Both the position numbers and the translations under genes were made by a program. Shown here in pieces: positions 1 to 8,151 of a DNA stretch of 11,574 nt. Position 1 is the first letter of the stretch. Every line of letters starts with the position of its first letter. The notes under the pieces are model-generated. The model did not search any database. It saw nothing but the letters and a program-made list of their open reading frames with translations, and was not told where the DNA came from. Source of the stretch: Verrucomicrobiota bacterium (GTDB lineage Bacteria; Verrucomicrobiota; Kiritimatiellia; Kiritimatiellales; Tichowtungiaceae); contig JADYZA010000139.1 in NCBI GenBank assembly GCA_020853375.1, forward strand, positions 1 through 11,574, in the 5' to 3' direction.

Positions 1-42
1 AGCTTATCAGACAAATCTTTCAAGCCAAGGGTGTTTTGCAGG

Positions 43-123
43 AAGAGTCGAAAGTCCGAAGGTCTAAGGTCGAAAGTCGGAGGTCAGAGGTTCAACGGTC
101 CAGAGGGCCAAAGGGGCAAAGTC
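43..123. repeat. degenerate 7-8 bp purine-rich tandem array
   Basis: About ten consecutive imperfect units of the form (A/G)A(A/G)GTC(C/G)G can be read: AAGAGTCG, AAAGTCCG, AAGGTCTA, AGGTCG, AAAGTCGG, AGGTCAG, AGGTTCA, and so on into GGGCC/GGGGC variants. The purine bias is on the plus strand. A related piece recurs at 227-254, and the octamer GGTCAGAG occurs at both 82-89 and 227-234. Similar 'AAGTCGAAGGTC' strings are, as far as I recall, common between genes in some PVC and Bacteroidota genomes; that is background knowledge and was not searched. Confidence 0.6.
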
Positions 124-139
124 GCCCTGCCCGACAATC

Positions 140-203
140 ATCCTGTAATTCCTGCATGCCGAGCCGTAGCATTTTGCGAAGGCTGGTTATCCTGTCTAAA
201 ATC
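140..203. repeat. fragments of an 'ATCCTGT' type intergenic repeat
   Basis: ATCCTGTAATTCCTGC at 140-155 and TTATCCTGTCTAAAATC at 187-203 share the core ATCCTGT. The same 10-mer TATCCTGTCT is also present on the minus strand in the kdpA leader (complement of 8076-8085). Tandem 'ATCCTGTNAATCCTGTCTAAA' pieces resemble a dispersed short element seen between genes in several phyla. The family assignment is from memory, and only the in-window matches are directly visible. Confidence 0.4.
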
Positions 204-212
204 TTTCCCAGC

Positions 213-302
213 CTTTGCGTCTTGGCGGTCAGAGAACAGGAGTCAGGGGTCAGGTGTGGCCAACACCGCCTTCCTGCCTTCGCGGCTTTGCGCCTTTGCG
301 CG
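213..302. repeat. two copies of a 'CTTTGCG-CTTTGCG' intergenic element flanking a GTCAG array
   Basis: CTTTGCGTCTTGGCGGT at 213-229 and CTTTGCGCCTTTGCGCG at 286-302 agree at 13 of their first 15 positions. Between them lies a short GTCAG-type array (227-254, TCAGAG, AGGAGTCAG, GGGTCAGG). On the minus strand the element reads as alternating GCGCAAAG units, a pattern typical of widespread short intergenic repeats. It ends about 40 bases past the kdpE stop codon, so it may lie in the 3' end of the kdp transcript. Confidence 0.5.
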
Positions 303-344
303 AGAAAATCTTCCACTGTTCGGAAATTGCCGTTTTTCCTGCGG

Positions 345-1046
345 CTATTCTCCGGCCAGCCGGTAGCCAATTCCGGGTTCGTTGACAATCGCAGGCGATG
401 AAAGCCCAGCTTCTTTCAGTTTCCGCCGGATGTGGGTGAAGTGCACGCGCAGGTACTGAGACTGTTCTTCCGATTTCGGGCCCCAGACTTCGCGTAGAAT
501 CATGCGGTGGGTGACAATCCGTCCGGCGTTTTGCGCCAGTACCCGCAGGAGCGAAAATTCAATGGGGCTCATTTTCAGTTCCTGACCGTCTACCCGCACA
601 GCATGCGACGGCACGTCCACCTCAAGGTCTCCAACCGCTATAACCGGCGCCGATTCTCCGGTTCCGGCCCGCCGCTGAATTGCTCGCAGTCGTGCCAGCA
701 GTTCTTCGGTGTCAAACGGCTTGGTCACATAGTCATCCGCTCCGGCATCCAACGCGTCGACTTTGTCGTCCGGCTCATCGCGAACGGAGAGGATGAGCAC
801 CGGAACAGCCGACCATTCGCGAAGTCTGCGCAAAACCTGCGTACCGTCCATATCGGGCAGACCTAAATCGAGCACCACCGCGTCGGGCGAGCACGTGGCG
901 GCCTCGGCCAGCCCCGTTTCTCCGGTGGCCGCTTCCTGAACACGGTAGCCGTGCCCTTCGAGCGCATAACGCAACATCCGGCGGACGGACGCTTCGTCGT
1001 CGATCACCAGAATCAAAGACCCGTTTTTTTTCGTTTCGCTTTTCAT
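345..1046 (-). CDS. kdpE: KdpE, OmpR-family response regulator of the kdp operon
   Basis: DNA-binding response regulator of 233 residues, close to the usual ~225-230. The receiver domain (about 11-125) has the acidic pair D16-D17, the phospho-acceptor D60 in VVLDLGLPDMDG, S87 and the invariant K109. The C-terminal winged-helix effector domain (about 135-231) ends with the KdpE-like stretch QYLRVHFTHIRRKL followed by EPGIGYRL. It is phosphorylated by KdpD and activates kdp transcription. The ATG overlaps the kdpD stop as ATGA, and there is no strong Shine-Dalgarno site of its own, so translation is probably coupled to kdpD. It is the last gene of the operon. Being co-transcribed with its target, it probably forms a positive feedback loop (inference). 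The assignment is firm because of both sequence and context. Confidence 0.97.
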   Translation of the reverse strand: MKSETKKNGSLILVIDDEASVRRMLRYALEGHGYRVQEAATGETGLAEAATCSPDAVVLDLGLPDMDGTQVLRRLREWSAVPVLILSVRDEPDDKVDALDAGADDYVTKPFDTEELLARLRAIQRRAGTGESAPVIAVGDLEVDVPSHAVRVDGQELKMSPIEFSLLRVLAQNAGRIVTHRMILREVWGPKSEEQSQYLRVHFTHIRRKLKEAGLSSPAIVNEPGIGYRLAGE

Positions 1047-3688
1047 AGTTCCGGAATCCGGGTTTCAACGGGAACGCTGACGGTCACTTCGGCCCCGCCA
1101 TCCGGATGGTTACAGGCATCAACCTGTCCGGTCAAGGCGCGGATCAATCCGCGTGTGATTGGCAGACCGAGACCCAGTCCGCCTGCCGGAGCCTGCGGAT
1201 CGCGATAAAACTTTTCAAAGGCGCGAATGGGGTCGGCAAACCCGGTGCCGTGGTCGCGGACGGTAATTTCAAGATTGCCGTTCAGAATCCGGACATGAAT
1301 TTCAATACGGCTGTTGTCCGGCGTGTGAACGCCTGCGTTCCGGATGATATGAACCAGCGCTTGCTGAAGCAGTCGCGTATCCGTAAACACCAGCAGGTCG
1401 GGAGAAGGCAGATTCACCTGAACGGCGCGGGCCTTTAATTCCTTTTTACACAATTGCACCGTATCCTCGATCAGATCGCGGACTTCACACCACTCTTTCT
1501 TCACACCGGGCTGTGCGGTTTCCAGACGGGCCGAATCCACCAGCAGATCCACCATATTGGCCAGCCGGTCTGCCGCCGCATCCGCTTCTTTCAGCAGTTC
1601 TCCGGTTTGCGGAACAGACTTGAGCGCCGACAGCGCCGCTTTCAGTGCCGTCAAAGGCGTCCGCAGTTCGTGCGATACATTATCCAACAGAACCCGGCGC
1701 AGGCGGTTGGATGCGTCGAGAACTTCCGCCCGCTGGAAAGCGGCCCGGAAATGATCTTTTTCCAAAGCCAGCGCGAGCTGAGTTGCAAAAGAAGCCAGTA
1801 GATCCCGTTCAGGCAGACTCAGTTCACGTACAGGGTCAAGTTGCAATCCCATCACCCCCATCAGCGACGTGCGGGTTTGAAGCGGCCAGAAAGTTCCTTC
1901 GGCACCGGGCAGTGTATCCGTGAACCGGCCCGCCATTTGACGGTTACTGAACGCCCATTCGGCTACGCTGTACTCTTTGGAGGATGGCACCCACGAGCTG
2001 GATGTATGAGGGGCCGCGTTTAACTGGCGGGTATTCTGGTCGCGGAGATACAAAACTGTTTTTGCGGAAAACAGAGTATTAATTTGTTCAAGCGCCTCGC
2101 CCAGCCCGTCTTTGATATCCGGATTGAGCGCGCTGGAACGAGTCAATTTCAGCAAAGCAGCTGTGCTTCTCTGGCGTTGCCGCTCGCCCTCTTCGCGTTG
2201 CCGCATACGGGTCGTCAGATGTCCCATTGCCAGCGCCACCACAATCAGCATGACAAACATCATGGCTTCATGGAACTGGGCGATGTGAAACGTGAACAGC
2301 GGCTGAACAAACAGCAGGTTCCACAACAGCGCGCCGGCAAGCGCCGTGGTCAGAACCACCCGGCGGCGGAGAAACAGCGCGCCGGTTACCGTCATCAGGA
2401 GATAGAACAGCGCGACAGACAGATAGCCGATCCAATTGCGCAACAACCACCCAAAAAGAGTCACGCCCGCCAGCAGCAGAAGTCCCCAGCCCCATTCGCG
2501 AAAGCGGACTCCTTCGCTGGCGCGGATGCGCTTTGTGCGGACGGTTTCAGCACCCTGTTCCGGGCGGACAACATAAATATCAATATCACCGCTACGATGA
2601 ATCAGTTCGTCCGCCAAACTGCCGCCTCGCAGCAGACGCATCCACGGGCTTTGCTGCGGTTTGCCCACAACAATCTGGGTTACATTCTGCTCGTGCGCCA
2701 CACGAAGCAATTCACCGGCCACGCGGGGGCCGGCCACCGATTCCACTTCTCCGCCCAGCTGGCGGGCCAAAGCCAGAAACTGCGTAACCCGTTTTTTTTC
2801 TTCCTCCGTCAAGGGATGACCGTCATCCACATAAACAGCAATCCATGTGGCATCGAGCGCATCCGCCACGCGCCTCGTCCAGCGCACCAAATCGCCCGCG
2901 AAGGGACTCGGGCCGACGCCGACCAGCAGACGCTCCCGCGCTTTCCAAGGTCCGGAAATACGCTGCTCGCGCATATGCTCACGCATGCCCTGATCCACCC
3001 GTTCGGCGGTCAGGCGCAGTGCCATTTCGCGCAATGCGGTAAGGTTTGATTCGCGGAAAAAGTTTTCACTGGCGGCGGCGGCCCGGTCACCCAAATAGAC
3101 ACGGCCGTCGGCCAGCCGCTTGCGCAACTGCTCGGGCGAAATATCAATCAGCTCGATTTCGTCCGCCCGATCCAGCACAGAGTCAGGCACTGTTTCGCGA
3201 ACATTTATTCCCGTAATCTGACGCACCACCGGCGCGCGGCTTTCCACATGCTGGACATTCAGTGTGGTGTAGACATCAATACCGGCTTCCAACAGTTCCA
3301 GCACATCGGCGCAACGTTTCGGATGCCGCGATCCCGGCGCATTGCTGTGCGCCAATTCATCAACAACGGCAAGGCGCGGCTTACGCAGCAACAGTCCATC
3401 CAGATGCATTTCATCCAGAACGGTTCCCCGGTAATTCACGCGCGCTCGCGGCAGAATTTCGAGGTCCTCCAGCAGCGCGGCGGTTTCCGGTCGTCCATGC
3501 GTTTCGACCACGCCAACCACGACATCGACGCCTTCCGCTTTGCGCTGACGGGCGGCCTGAAGCATTGCGTAGGTTTTCCCCGCGCCGGGGCACATGCCAA
3601 AAAATATGCGCAGATGTCCCTGCTGCGAAGTCTGCCTGTTCAGCTCCGCCAGCAAAACATCCGGGTCAGGACGAAACGGCGTTTTCAT
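1043..3688 (-). CDS. kdpD: KdpD, osmosensitive K+ channel sensor histidine kinase
   Basis: Membrane sensor kinase of 881 residues (E. coli KdpD is about 894). Order of parts: N-terminal KdpD domain (about 20-230) with Walker A GMCPGAGKT (31-39) and a Walker B-like LAVVDELAHSN (106-116); a universal-stress-protein-like domain (about 250-375); four membrane segments (about 400-491); a GAF-like region (about 510-645); the H-box VSHELRTPLT with phospho-acceptor H673; and an ATPase domain with N-box around N784, G1 DHGTG (812-816), F-box FEKFYR (824-829) and G2 GLGLGLP (837-843). It senses low K+ or high ionic strength and phosphorylates or dephosphorylates KdpE. It overlaps kdpC upstream and kdpE downstream by four bases each (ATGA). 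All catalytic boxes are present and no frame break is seen, so it should be functional. Confidence 0.97.
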   Translation of the reverse strand: MKTPFRPDPDVLLAELNRQTSQQGHLRIFFGMCPGAGKTYAMLQAARQRKAEGVDVVVGVVETHGRPETAALLEDLEILPRARVNYRGTVLDEMHLDGLLLRKPRLAVVDELAHSNAPGSRHPKRCADVLELLEAGIDVYTTLNVQHVESRAPVVRQITGINVRETVPDSVLDRADEIELIDISPEQLRKRLADGRVYLGDRAAAASENFFRESNLTALREMALRLTAERVDQGMREHMREQRISGPWKARERLLVGVGPSPFAGDLVRWTRRVADALDATWIAVYVDDGHPLTEEEKKRVTQFLALARQLGGEVESVAGPRVAGELLRVAHEQNVTQIVVGKPQQSPWMRLLRGGSLADELIHRSGDIDIYVVRPEQGAETVRTKRIRASEGVRFREWGWGLLLLAGVTLFGWLLRNWIGYLSVALFYLLMTVTGALFLRRRVVLTTALAGALLWNLLFVQPLFTFHIAQFHEAMMFVMLIVVALAMGHLTTRMRQREEGERQRQRSTAALLKLTRSSALNPDIKDGLGEALEQINTLFSAKTVLYLRDQNTRQLNAAPHTSSSWVPSSKEYSVAEWAFSNRQMAGRFTDTLPGAEGTFWPLQTRTSLMGVMGLQLDPVRELSLPERDLLASFATQLALALEKDHFRAAFQRAEVLDASNRLRRVLLDNVSHELRTPLTALKAALSALKSVPQTGELLKEADAAADRLANMVDLLVDSARLETAQPGVKKEWCEVRDLIEDTVQLCKKELKARAVQVNLPSPDLLVFTDTRLLQQALVHIIRNAGVHTPDNSRIEIHVRILNGNLEITVRDHGTGFADPIRAFEKFYRDPQAPAGGLGLGLPITRGLIRALTGQVDACNHPDGGAEVTVSVPVETRIPEL

Positions 3689-4248
3689 GGCTCAGAGTGT
3701 ATCCGATCCAGTTCCAAATTCACCAGCAGAACATTCACGTACGGAACGCCCGGCCTTCCGGGATGAGCGTTCTCGGTGTACTTCTGCAGAACTTCTTCCA
3801 CCGCCGCGGACGGCAGGCGGCGCGCCTGCGCCACGCATTCAGTCTGAAAGCGGGCGGCTTCCAGCGTGATATGCGGATCCAGTCCGCTGGCCGAGGCCGC
3901 CAGCAGATCGGAAGGAACAGACCGAGAGGAGATTCCTCGCCAGACAGCGGCGCGCGACTTGATCTGATCCTGAAGTGTTTTACTCGCCGGGCCAAGGTTG
4001 CTTGCGCCGGACGGAAGCGTACTCCATTCGGAGGCGGACGGCCTTGATCGGAAATAGCGCGGCGACTGGAAGTTCTGCGCCAACAGCGCGGAACCGACCA
4101 CTTGATTGTCGCGGTATATCAGACTGCCCTGCGCTGTTTTCGGACAGAGCAGATGCGCCGCCAACGTGACCGCCGCCGGATAAACCATCCCGGTCAGAAT
4201 CGTCATCAGCAACAGCAGGCGGAGAGCCGGTATCACAATCTGTTTCAT
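3685..4248 (-). CDS. kdpC: KdpC, K+-transporting ATPase assembly subunit
   Basis: Small subunit of the KdpFABC pump, 187 residues from the start chosen here (family about 190). One N-terminal membrane helix (about 6-30) is followed by a periplasmic domain with the family signatures QNFQSPRYFRSRPSAS, SGASNLGPAS, VPSDLLAASASGLDPHI (the most conserved block) and a C-terminal VNVLLVNLELD. KdpC stabilises the KdpA-KdpB complex and influences ATP affinity. An ATG seven codons further upstream (4269) would overlap kdpB, but it lacks an SD site. The ATG at 4248 has a strong AAGGAG five bases before it and lies 11 bases after the kdpB stop, so I prefer it. The stop overlaps the kdpD start as ATGA. Confidence 0.95.
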   Translation of the reverse strand: MKQIVIPALRLLLLMTILTGMVYPAAVTLAAHLLCPKTAQGSLIYRDNQVVGSALLAQNFQSPRYFRSRPSASEWSTLPSGASNLGPASKTLQDQIKSRAAVWRGISSRSVPSDLLAASASGLDPHITLEAARFQTECVAQARRLPSAAVEEVLQKYTENAHPGRPGVPYVNVLLVNLELDRIHSEP

Positions 4249-4253
4249 ACGAT

Positions 4254-4259
4254 CTCCTT
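4254..4259 (-). promoter_or_regulatory. Shine-Dalgarno site deciding the kdpC start
   Basis: Minus strand AAGGAG, five bases before the ATG at 4248. It sits directly after the kdpB stop codon (4262-4260). This is the best SD match in the operon and argues against the upstream ATG at 4269. Confidence 0.75.
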
Positions 4260-6338
4260 TTAAATCCATCCCAGCGCGGTCAGCGCGAGGTCAATCAGTT
4301 TGATTCCCAGAAACGGCGCGACGAGTCCGCCTGCGCCGTAGATTAACAGATTGCGCCGAAGCAACAGCGCGGCGCCGGTGGCGCGGTAAGCGACACCGCG
4401 CAATGCCAGCGGAATCAGCGCCACAATAATCAGCGCGTTGAAAATGATTGCGCTAAGCACAGCGCTTTCCGGCGAGGCCAGCCGCATGATATTCAACGCA
4501 GCCAGCGGGCCGGTCGAAGAACCCGTTCCCGCATACAGACCAAGAAACAGCGCGGGCAAAATGGCAAAATATTTCGCTACATCATTGGCCACGCTGAAGG
4601 TGGTCAGCGCGCCGCGCGTGATCAGCATCTGCTTACCGATCTCCACAATATCGAGAAGCTTGGTTGGACTGCTGTCGAGGTCCACCATGTTTCCGGCCTC
4701 GCGGGCAGTCTGCGTTCCAGTATGCATGGCAACGCCCACATCGGCCTGCGCCAGAGCGGGCGCGTCGTTGGTGCCATCGCCCGTCATGGCGACCAGATGT
4801 CCGTCCGCCTGCTCAGCCCGTATCCGGTTGAGTTTATCTTCCGGCGTGGCTTCGGCCAGAAAATCGTCCACACCGGCCTCCGCCGCAATCGCGGCGGCGG
4901 TGGCGGCATTGTCACCGGTAATCATCACGGTGCGAATGCCCATACGCCGCAACTGGGCAAACCGTTCGCGGATTCCGCCTTTGACGACATCCTTCAGGAA
5001 AATGACGCCGAGCACATGGCTGTCTTCACAGACTACCAACGGAGTGCCGCCCTGACGGGAGATGGTGTCAACATGCGCTTCCACGTCAGCGGGCCAGCAT
5101 CCGCCCTGCCGCTCCACATGCTGCCGAATGGCTCCGGAAGCTCCTTTGCGAATCGAGAGAGCCGGGTGTTCCTTGTCCGCTGGAATATCGACGCCGCTCA
5201 TACGGGTCTGAGCGGAGAACGGTACAAAGCGCGCGTGCCGCTCAGCCAGTTCGCGGCCCCGCAGTGCGAAGCGTTGCTTGGCCAACACAACAACCGAGCG
5301 GCCTTCCGGAGTTTCGTCGGCCAGCGACGACAGTTGCGCCGCATCCGCCAGCCGATGTATATCCACGCCCCGGGCGGGAAGAAAATCCACCGCCATGCGG
5401 TTACCTAATGTGATGGTTCCGGTTTTATCCAACAGCAACACATCCACATCGCCCGCCGCCTCCACCGCCCGCCCGCTGGTGGCCAGTACATTGCGGCGCG
5501 ACAGCCGGTCGATGCCGCTGATGCCGATCGCACTGAGCAACCCGCCGATGGTGGTGGGAATCAAGCAGACCAGCAGTGATACAAGCACTGGAAGATTCAG
5601 CAGTCCGCCGGTTTTAACGCCGCCTTCCCGCTCGGCATAGCCGAAGAATGCGGGCAGTGTCGCGACGGCGAGCAGAAAAATAAGCGTCAGACCGATCAGT
5701 AGAACACCAAGCGCCTGCTCGTTCGGAGTACGCCCGCGCACCGAGCCTTCGACCAGCGCAATCATGCGGTCCAGAAAGGTTTGACCGGGCTCGCTGGTCA
5801 CGCGCACTTTAATCCGGTCACTGATAACGCGTGTTCCCGCTGTTACCGCCGAACGGTCGCCGCCGCTTTCGCGGATGACCGGCGCTGATTCGCCGGTGAT
5901 GGCCGATTCGTCCACGCTGGCTACGCCTTCAAAAATTTCACCGTCCGTCGGAATGGTATCGCCTGCTTCGCACAATACTTCGTCGCCGGTTTTCAGTTCC
6001 GCCGCCGACACGGATTCTTCGCGGCCATTGCACAGGCGGCGGGCTTTGAGCGATACCCGCATGCGGCGTAGCGCGGCAGCCTGCGCTTTGCCGCGGCCTT
6101 CTGCCATCGCTTCGGCAAAGTTGGCGAACAGCACGGTGAACCAGAGCCACAGCGCAATTTGCAGGTTGAATGCGGACGGCGAGCGGAAGCAAACCGCACT
6201 TACAGCCAGCGCGCCGATGAAGACGACGAACATGACGGGATTACGCAGCTGAACGCGCGGATCAAACTTGCGGAGGCTGTCCAGCAGGGCCCGCCGGAGC
6301 AACCTGTGATCAAAAATGGAAGAACGGATTGTTGTCAT
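4260..6338 (-). CDS. kdpB: KdpB, P-type ATPase subunit of the K+ pump
   Basis: Catalytic subunit of 692 residues (E. coli about 682), a type IA P-type ATPase that hydrolyses ATP to energise K+ import through KdpA. Visible in order: N-terminal helices (about 34-75); the actuator loop TGES (148-151), whose serine corresponds to the residue phosphorylated for inhibition in E. coli KdpB; the membrane motif PTTIGGL (261-267); the phosphorylation site DKTGTIT with D304; the nucleotide-binding region with [12 protein letters not shown] (371-382) and KGASGAI (398-404); TGDN (474-477); the hinge motif [10 protein letters not shown] (520-529); and C-terminal helices (about 575-690). It starts nine bases after the kdpA stop, with an AGGGG SD overlapping that stop. 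All key catalytic residues are intact. Confidence 0.98.
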   Translation of the reverse strand: MTTIRSSIFDHRLLRRALLDSLRKFDPRVQLRNPVMFVVFIGALAVSAVCFRSPSAFNLQIALWLWFTVLFANFAEAMAEGRGKAQAAALRRMRVSLKARRLCNGREESVSAAELKTGDEVLCEAGDTIPTDGEIFEGVASVDESAITGESAPVIRESGGDRSAVTAGTRVISDRIKVRVTSEPGQTFLDRMIALVEGSVRGRTPNEQALGVLLIGLTLIFLLAVATLPAFFGYAEREGGVKTGGLLNLPVLVSLLVCLIPTTIGGLLSAIGISGIDRLSRRNVLATSGRAVEAAGDVDVLLLDKTGTITLGNRMAVDFLPARGVDIHRLADAAQLSSLADETPEGRSVVVLAKQRFALRGRELAERHARFVPFSAQTRMSGVDIPADKEHPALSIRKGASGAIRQHVERQGGCWPADVEAHVDTISRQGGTPLVVCEDSHVLGVIFLKDVVKGGIRERFAQLRRMGIRTVMITGDNAATAAAIAAEAGVDDFLAEATPEDKLNRIRAEQADGHLVAMTGDGTNDAPALAQADVGVAMHTGTQTAREAGNMVDLDSSPTKLLDIVEIGKQMLITRGALTTFSVANDVAKYFAILPALFLGLYAGTGSSTGPLAALNIMRLASPESAVLSAIIFNALIIVALIPLALRGVAYRATGAALLLRRNLLIYGAGGLVAPFLGIKLIDLALTALGWI

Positions 6339-6347
6339 GGTTTTCCC

Positions 6348-8036
6348 CTAAAGAGTACTTCCGGATATCCAAAGCAGGTGATCGGCAACCGGGCCCAAAA
6401 AGAGCGCCGGAAGAAAGGTCAGTCCGCCGACAATCAGAATGACGGCGATCAGCAGAACCACGAAAGTGGCTCCGTCCGTTGGAAATGAACCGGGCGACGG
6501 CGGCGTAATTTTCCGGACAGCGAGCCGCCCGGCCAGCGCCAGCATGGGAACGATCACGGCATACCGCCCGATCAGCATCGCGATGCCCAGACCGATATTA
6601 AAAAATCCGGTGTTGGCGTTCAGTCCGGCGAACGCGCTTCCGTTGTTGCCCGCGGCAGATGACCACGCGTAAAGAATTTCTGTGAAGCCGTGCGGCCCGG
6701 CGTTGGCGCGGCTGTCCAGCGCGCCCGGCCAGATCATCGTAATGCCGCATCCCAGCAAAATCACAACGCAAGGTGCAAGCACTGCGACGGAAGCCAGCAG
6801 AATATCGCCGCGATCCAGCCGCTTGCCCAGATATTCGGGTGTGCGTCCAACCATCAAACCGGCCAGAAATACGGTGAGGACAACAAAGGCGATGATGCCG
6901 TAAAGACCAGCTCCGACTCCGCCGAAAATGACTTCGCCGAGCATGATGTTGAATAGCGCCGCCATTCCGGCCAGCGGCGACAGGCTGCTGTGCATCGCGT
7001 TCACGCTGCCGTTGGAGGCGGCGGTCGTCGCCGCTGTCCACAGTACGCTGGTGGCCAGGCCGTGCCGGACTTCTTTTCCTTCCCATGCGCCCGCCGCCGA
7101 GCGGCCCGCGAGCTGGAGTTCAGCCGTATAGGTCAGCGCAAGACCAGCCAGAAATAACGTCAGCATGGCGGAGAACAGACACGCTCCGTGCCGCGGATTT
7201 TTCACCGTGCGTCCGAATGCGAACGGAAGAGCCGCAGGAATCAGCAGAATCGCCCAGAGTTGAAGCAGGTTGGAAAACATCGTTGGATTTTCAAAGGGAT
7301 GCGCGCTGTTTACCCCAAAGAATCCGCCCCCGTTGGTGCCGAGCTGTTTGATGGCAATCTGCGACGCCGCCGGGCCGAGCGGAATCATCTGCACGGCACC
7401 TTCGAGCGTGTGCGCTTCAATGTAGGAATGGAAGGTTTGCACGACGCCTTGACCGGCCAGTATCAGCGCGAGCACGGCGGATAGCGGCAAAAGAATGTAA
7501 ACCGTGGCGCGCGTCATATCGCACCAGAAATTTCCCCGCTCCCGTGCGGAACGGCCCGCCAGACCGCGGGCCAGCGCGAACGCCGCCGCAATACCGGTAG
7601 CGGCGCTGACAAAATTCTGTACGGTCAGTCCCAGCATTTGAGTCAGATAACTCAGCGTCGATTCGCCGGAGTAGGCCTGCCAGTTTGTGTTGGTCGCAAA
7701 GCTGACCGCCGTGTTGAATGCCAGCGGCCAAGATACAGCTGGCACTCCTTGCGGATTAAAGGGCAACCGGTTTTGCAGCAGTTGCAAAGCCAGCACAGCG
7801 ATGAATCCGGCCAGATTGAACGCCAGCAGAGCGCCGGCATAACGCTTCCAGTTCATCGGCTCCGCCGGATTGATTCCTGAACCGCAGTAAATCGCACGTT
7901 CCAACGGTTTTAGAAAGCCAAGCAGTCCGCCGGGGGAACCATCCATCACGTTCGCGATCCACCGTCCAATCCATGGCGAGAGCGCTGCCAGTAAACCGGC
8001 GAACGCGCCGAATAAGAGAATGTCTGTCGTTTGCAT
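6348..8036 (-). CDS. kdpA: KdpA, K+-binding channel-like subunit of the K+ pump
   Basis: Polytopic membrane protein of 562 residues (E. coli 557) that binds and selects K+ in the KdpFABC complex. It belongs to the superfamily of K+ transporters with four pore repeats, and all four filter regions can be seen: NTAVSFATNTNWQ (108-120), LGTNGGGFFGVNS (232-244), TTAASNGSVNAMH (337-349) and SSAAGNNGSAFAG (459-471). Hydrophobic helices fill the rest. The start at 8036 has an AGGA at 8047-8044, seven bases upstream. It is the first gene of the operon; no kdpF-like small ORF precedes it. It is separated by 115 bases from the thiF-like gene upstream, so the kdp promoter probably lies in that gap. Confidence 0.98.
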   Translation of the reverse strand: MQTTDILLFGAFAGLLAALSPWIGRWIANVMDGSPGGLLGFLKPLERAIYCGSGINPAEPMNWKRYAGALLAFNLAGFIAVLALQLLQNRLPFNPQGVPAVSWPLAFNTAVSFATNTNWQAYSGESTLSYLTQMLGLTVQNFVSAATGIAAAFALARGLAGRSARERGNFWCDMTRATVYILLPLSAVLALILAGQGVVQTFHSYIEAHTLEGAVQMIPLGPAASQIAIKQLGTNGGGFFGVNSAHPFENPTMFSNLLQLWAILLIPAALPFAFGRTVKNPRHGACLFSAMLTLFLAGLALTYTAELQLAGRSAAGAWEGKEVRHGLATSVLWTAATTAASNGSVNAMHSSLSPLAGMAALFNIMLGEVIFGGVGAGLYGIIAFVVLTVFLAGLMVGRTPEYLGKRLDRGDILLASVAVLAPCVVILLGCGITMIWPGALDSRANAGPHGFTEILYAWSSAAGNNGSAFAGLNANTGFFNIGLGIAMLIGRYAVIVPMLALAGRLAVRKITPPSPGSFPTDGATFVVLLIAVILIVGGLTFLPALFLGPVADHLLWISGSTL

Positions 8037-8151
8037 GCGGACATCCTGCCCGGGAATACCGATATCGGGTAGTTAAGACAGGATAGAAACGCGCTAAAAA
8101 ACCGCTAACGCCGATGCTTGAAGCAAGGCTCTTTTCCAAAGAGCGGAATTT
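8037..8151 (-). promoter_or_regulatory. kdp leader / probable promoter region with possible RNA structure
   Basis: Spacer between the thiF-like stop and kdpA, the likely site of the kdp promoter and KdpE binding. No confident -35/-10 pair and no match to the E. coli KdpE box was recognised. Seen directly, reading the minus strand: ATCCTG (8084-8079) can pair with CAGGAT (8048-8043), which contains the kdpA SD. CCCG (8069-8066) can pair with CGGG (8052-8049) directly inside it, giving a 10-bp interrupted stem. A perfect palindrome CCGATATCGG (8059-8068) lies just upstream of the SD and could be an operator or part of the fold. Function is inferred only. Confidence 0.35.
8128..8144. terminator. 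small hairpin after the thiF-like gene, weak terminator candidate
   Basis: GCTCTTT (8128-8134) and AAAGAGC (8138-8144) form a 7-bp stem with a 3-base loop, starting 7 bases past the stop of the thiF-like gene. In the direction of that gene (minus) the following bases are CTTGCTTCAAGC, not a clean T-run, so it would be a poor intrinsic terminator. It may reduce read-through into kdp or may simply be a chance inverted repeat. Confidence 0.3.

Larger units (their letters stand above)
1..344. other. gene-free region downstream of kdpE, rich in degenerate repeats
   Basis: No believable gene was found here. The reading frames on both strands are short, overlap each other, and translate to biased K/R/S/E-rich strings that reflect the DNA repeats rather than a protein. 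Most of the stretch consists of short degenerate repeat pieces, listed separately: a purine-rich 7-8 bp array, 'ATCCTGT' pieces, and two copies of a 'CTTTGCG' element. I saw no clear intrinsic terminator for the kdp transcript. The only small hairpin noted, GGTGT/ACACC at 253-257/263-267, has no T-run on either strand. The first 40 bases show nothing recognisable. Confidence 0.7.

Noticed and set aside
253..267. GGTGT/ACACC hairpin as kdp terminator
   Set aside because: Only five base pairs and no T-run on the downstream side in the direction of kdp transcription.
43..302. CRISPR array
   Set aside because: Units are 7-17 bases, degenerate and without unique spacers of regular length; no cas genes are nearby.
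31..401. Overlapping reading frames of 98-121 residues on both strands before kdpE
   Set aside because: They overlap each other and kdpE, translate the repeat array into biased sequence, and show no SD site or recognisable domain.
2084..3049. 321-codon plus-strand frame opposite kdpD
   Set aside because: It lies wholly antisense to the conserved kdpD coding region; its composition (H/Q/R-rich) is what a shadow of a GC-rich gene gives.
3262..4047. 261-codon plus-strand frame opposite kdpD/kdpC
   Set aside because: Antisense shadow spanning two well-supported genes, with no family motif.
4249..4269. Upstream ATG for kdpC at 4269
   Set aside because: It would overlap kdpB and has no SD, whereas the ATG at 4248 has AAGGAG at five bases and gives a normal KdpC N-terminus.
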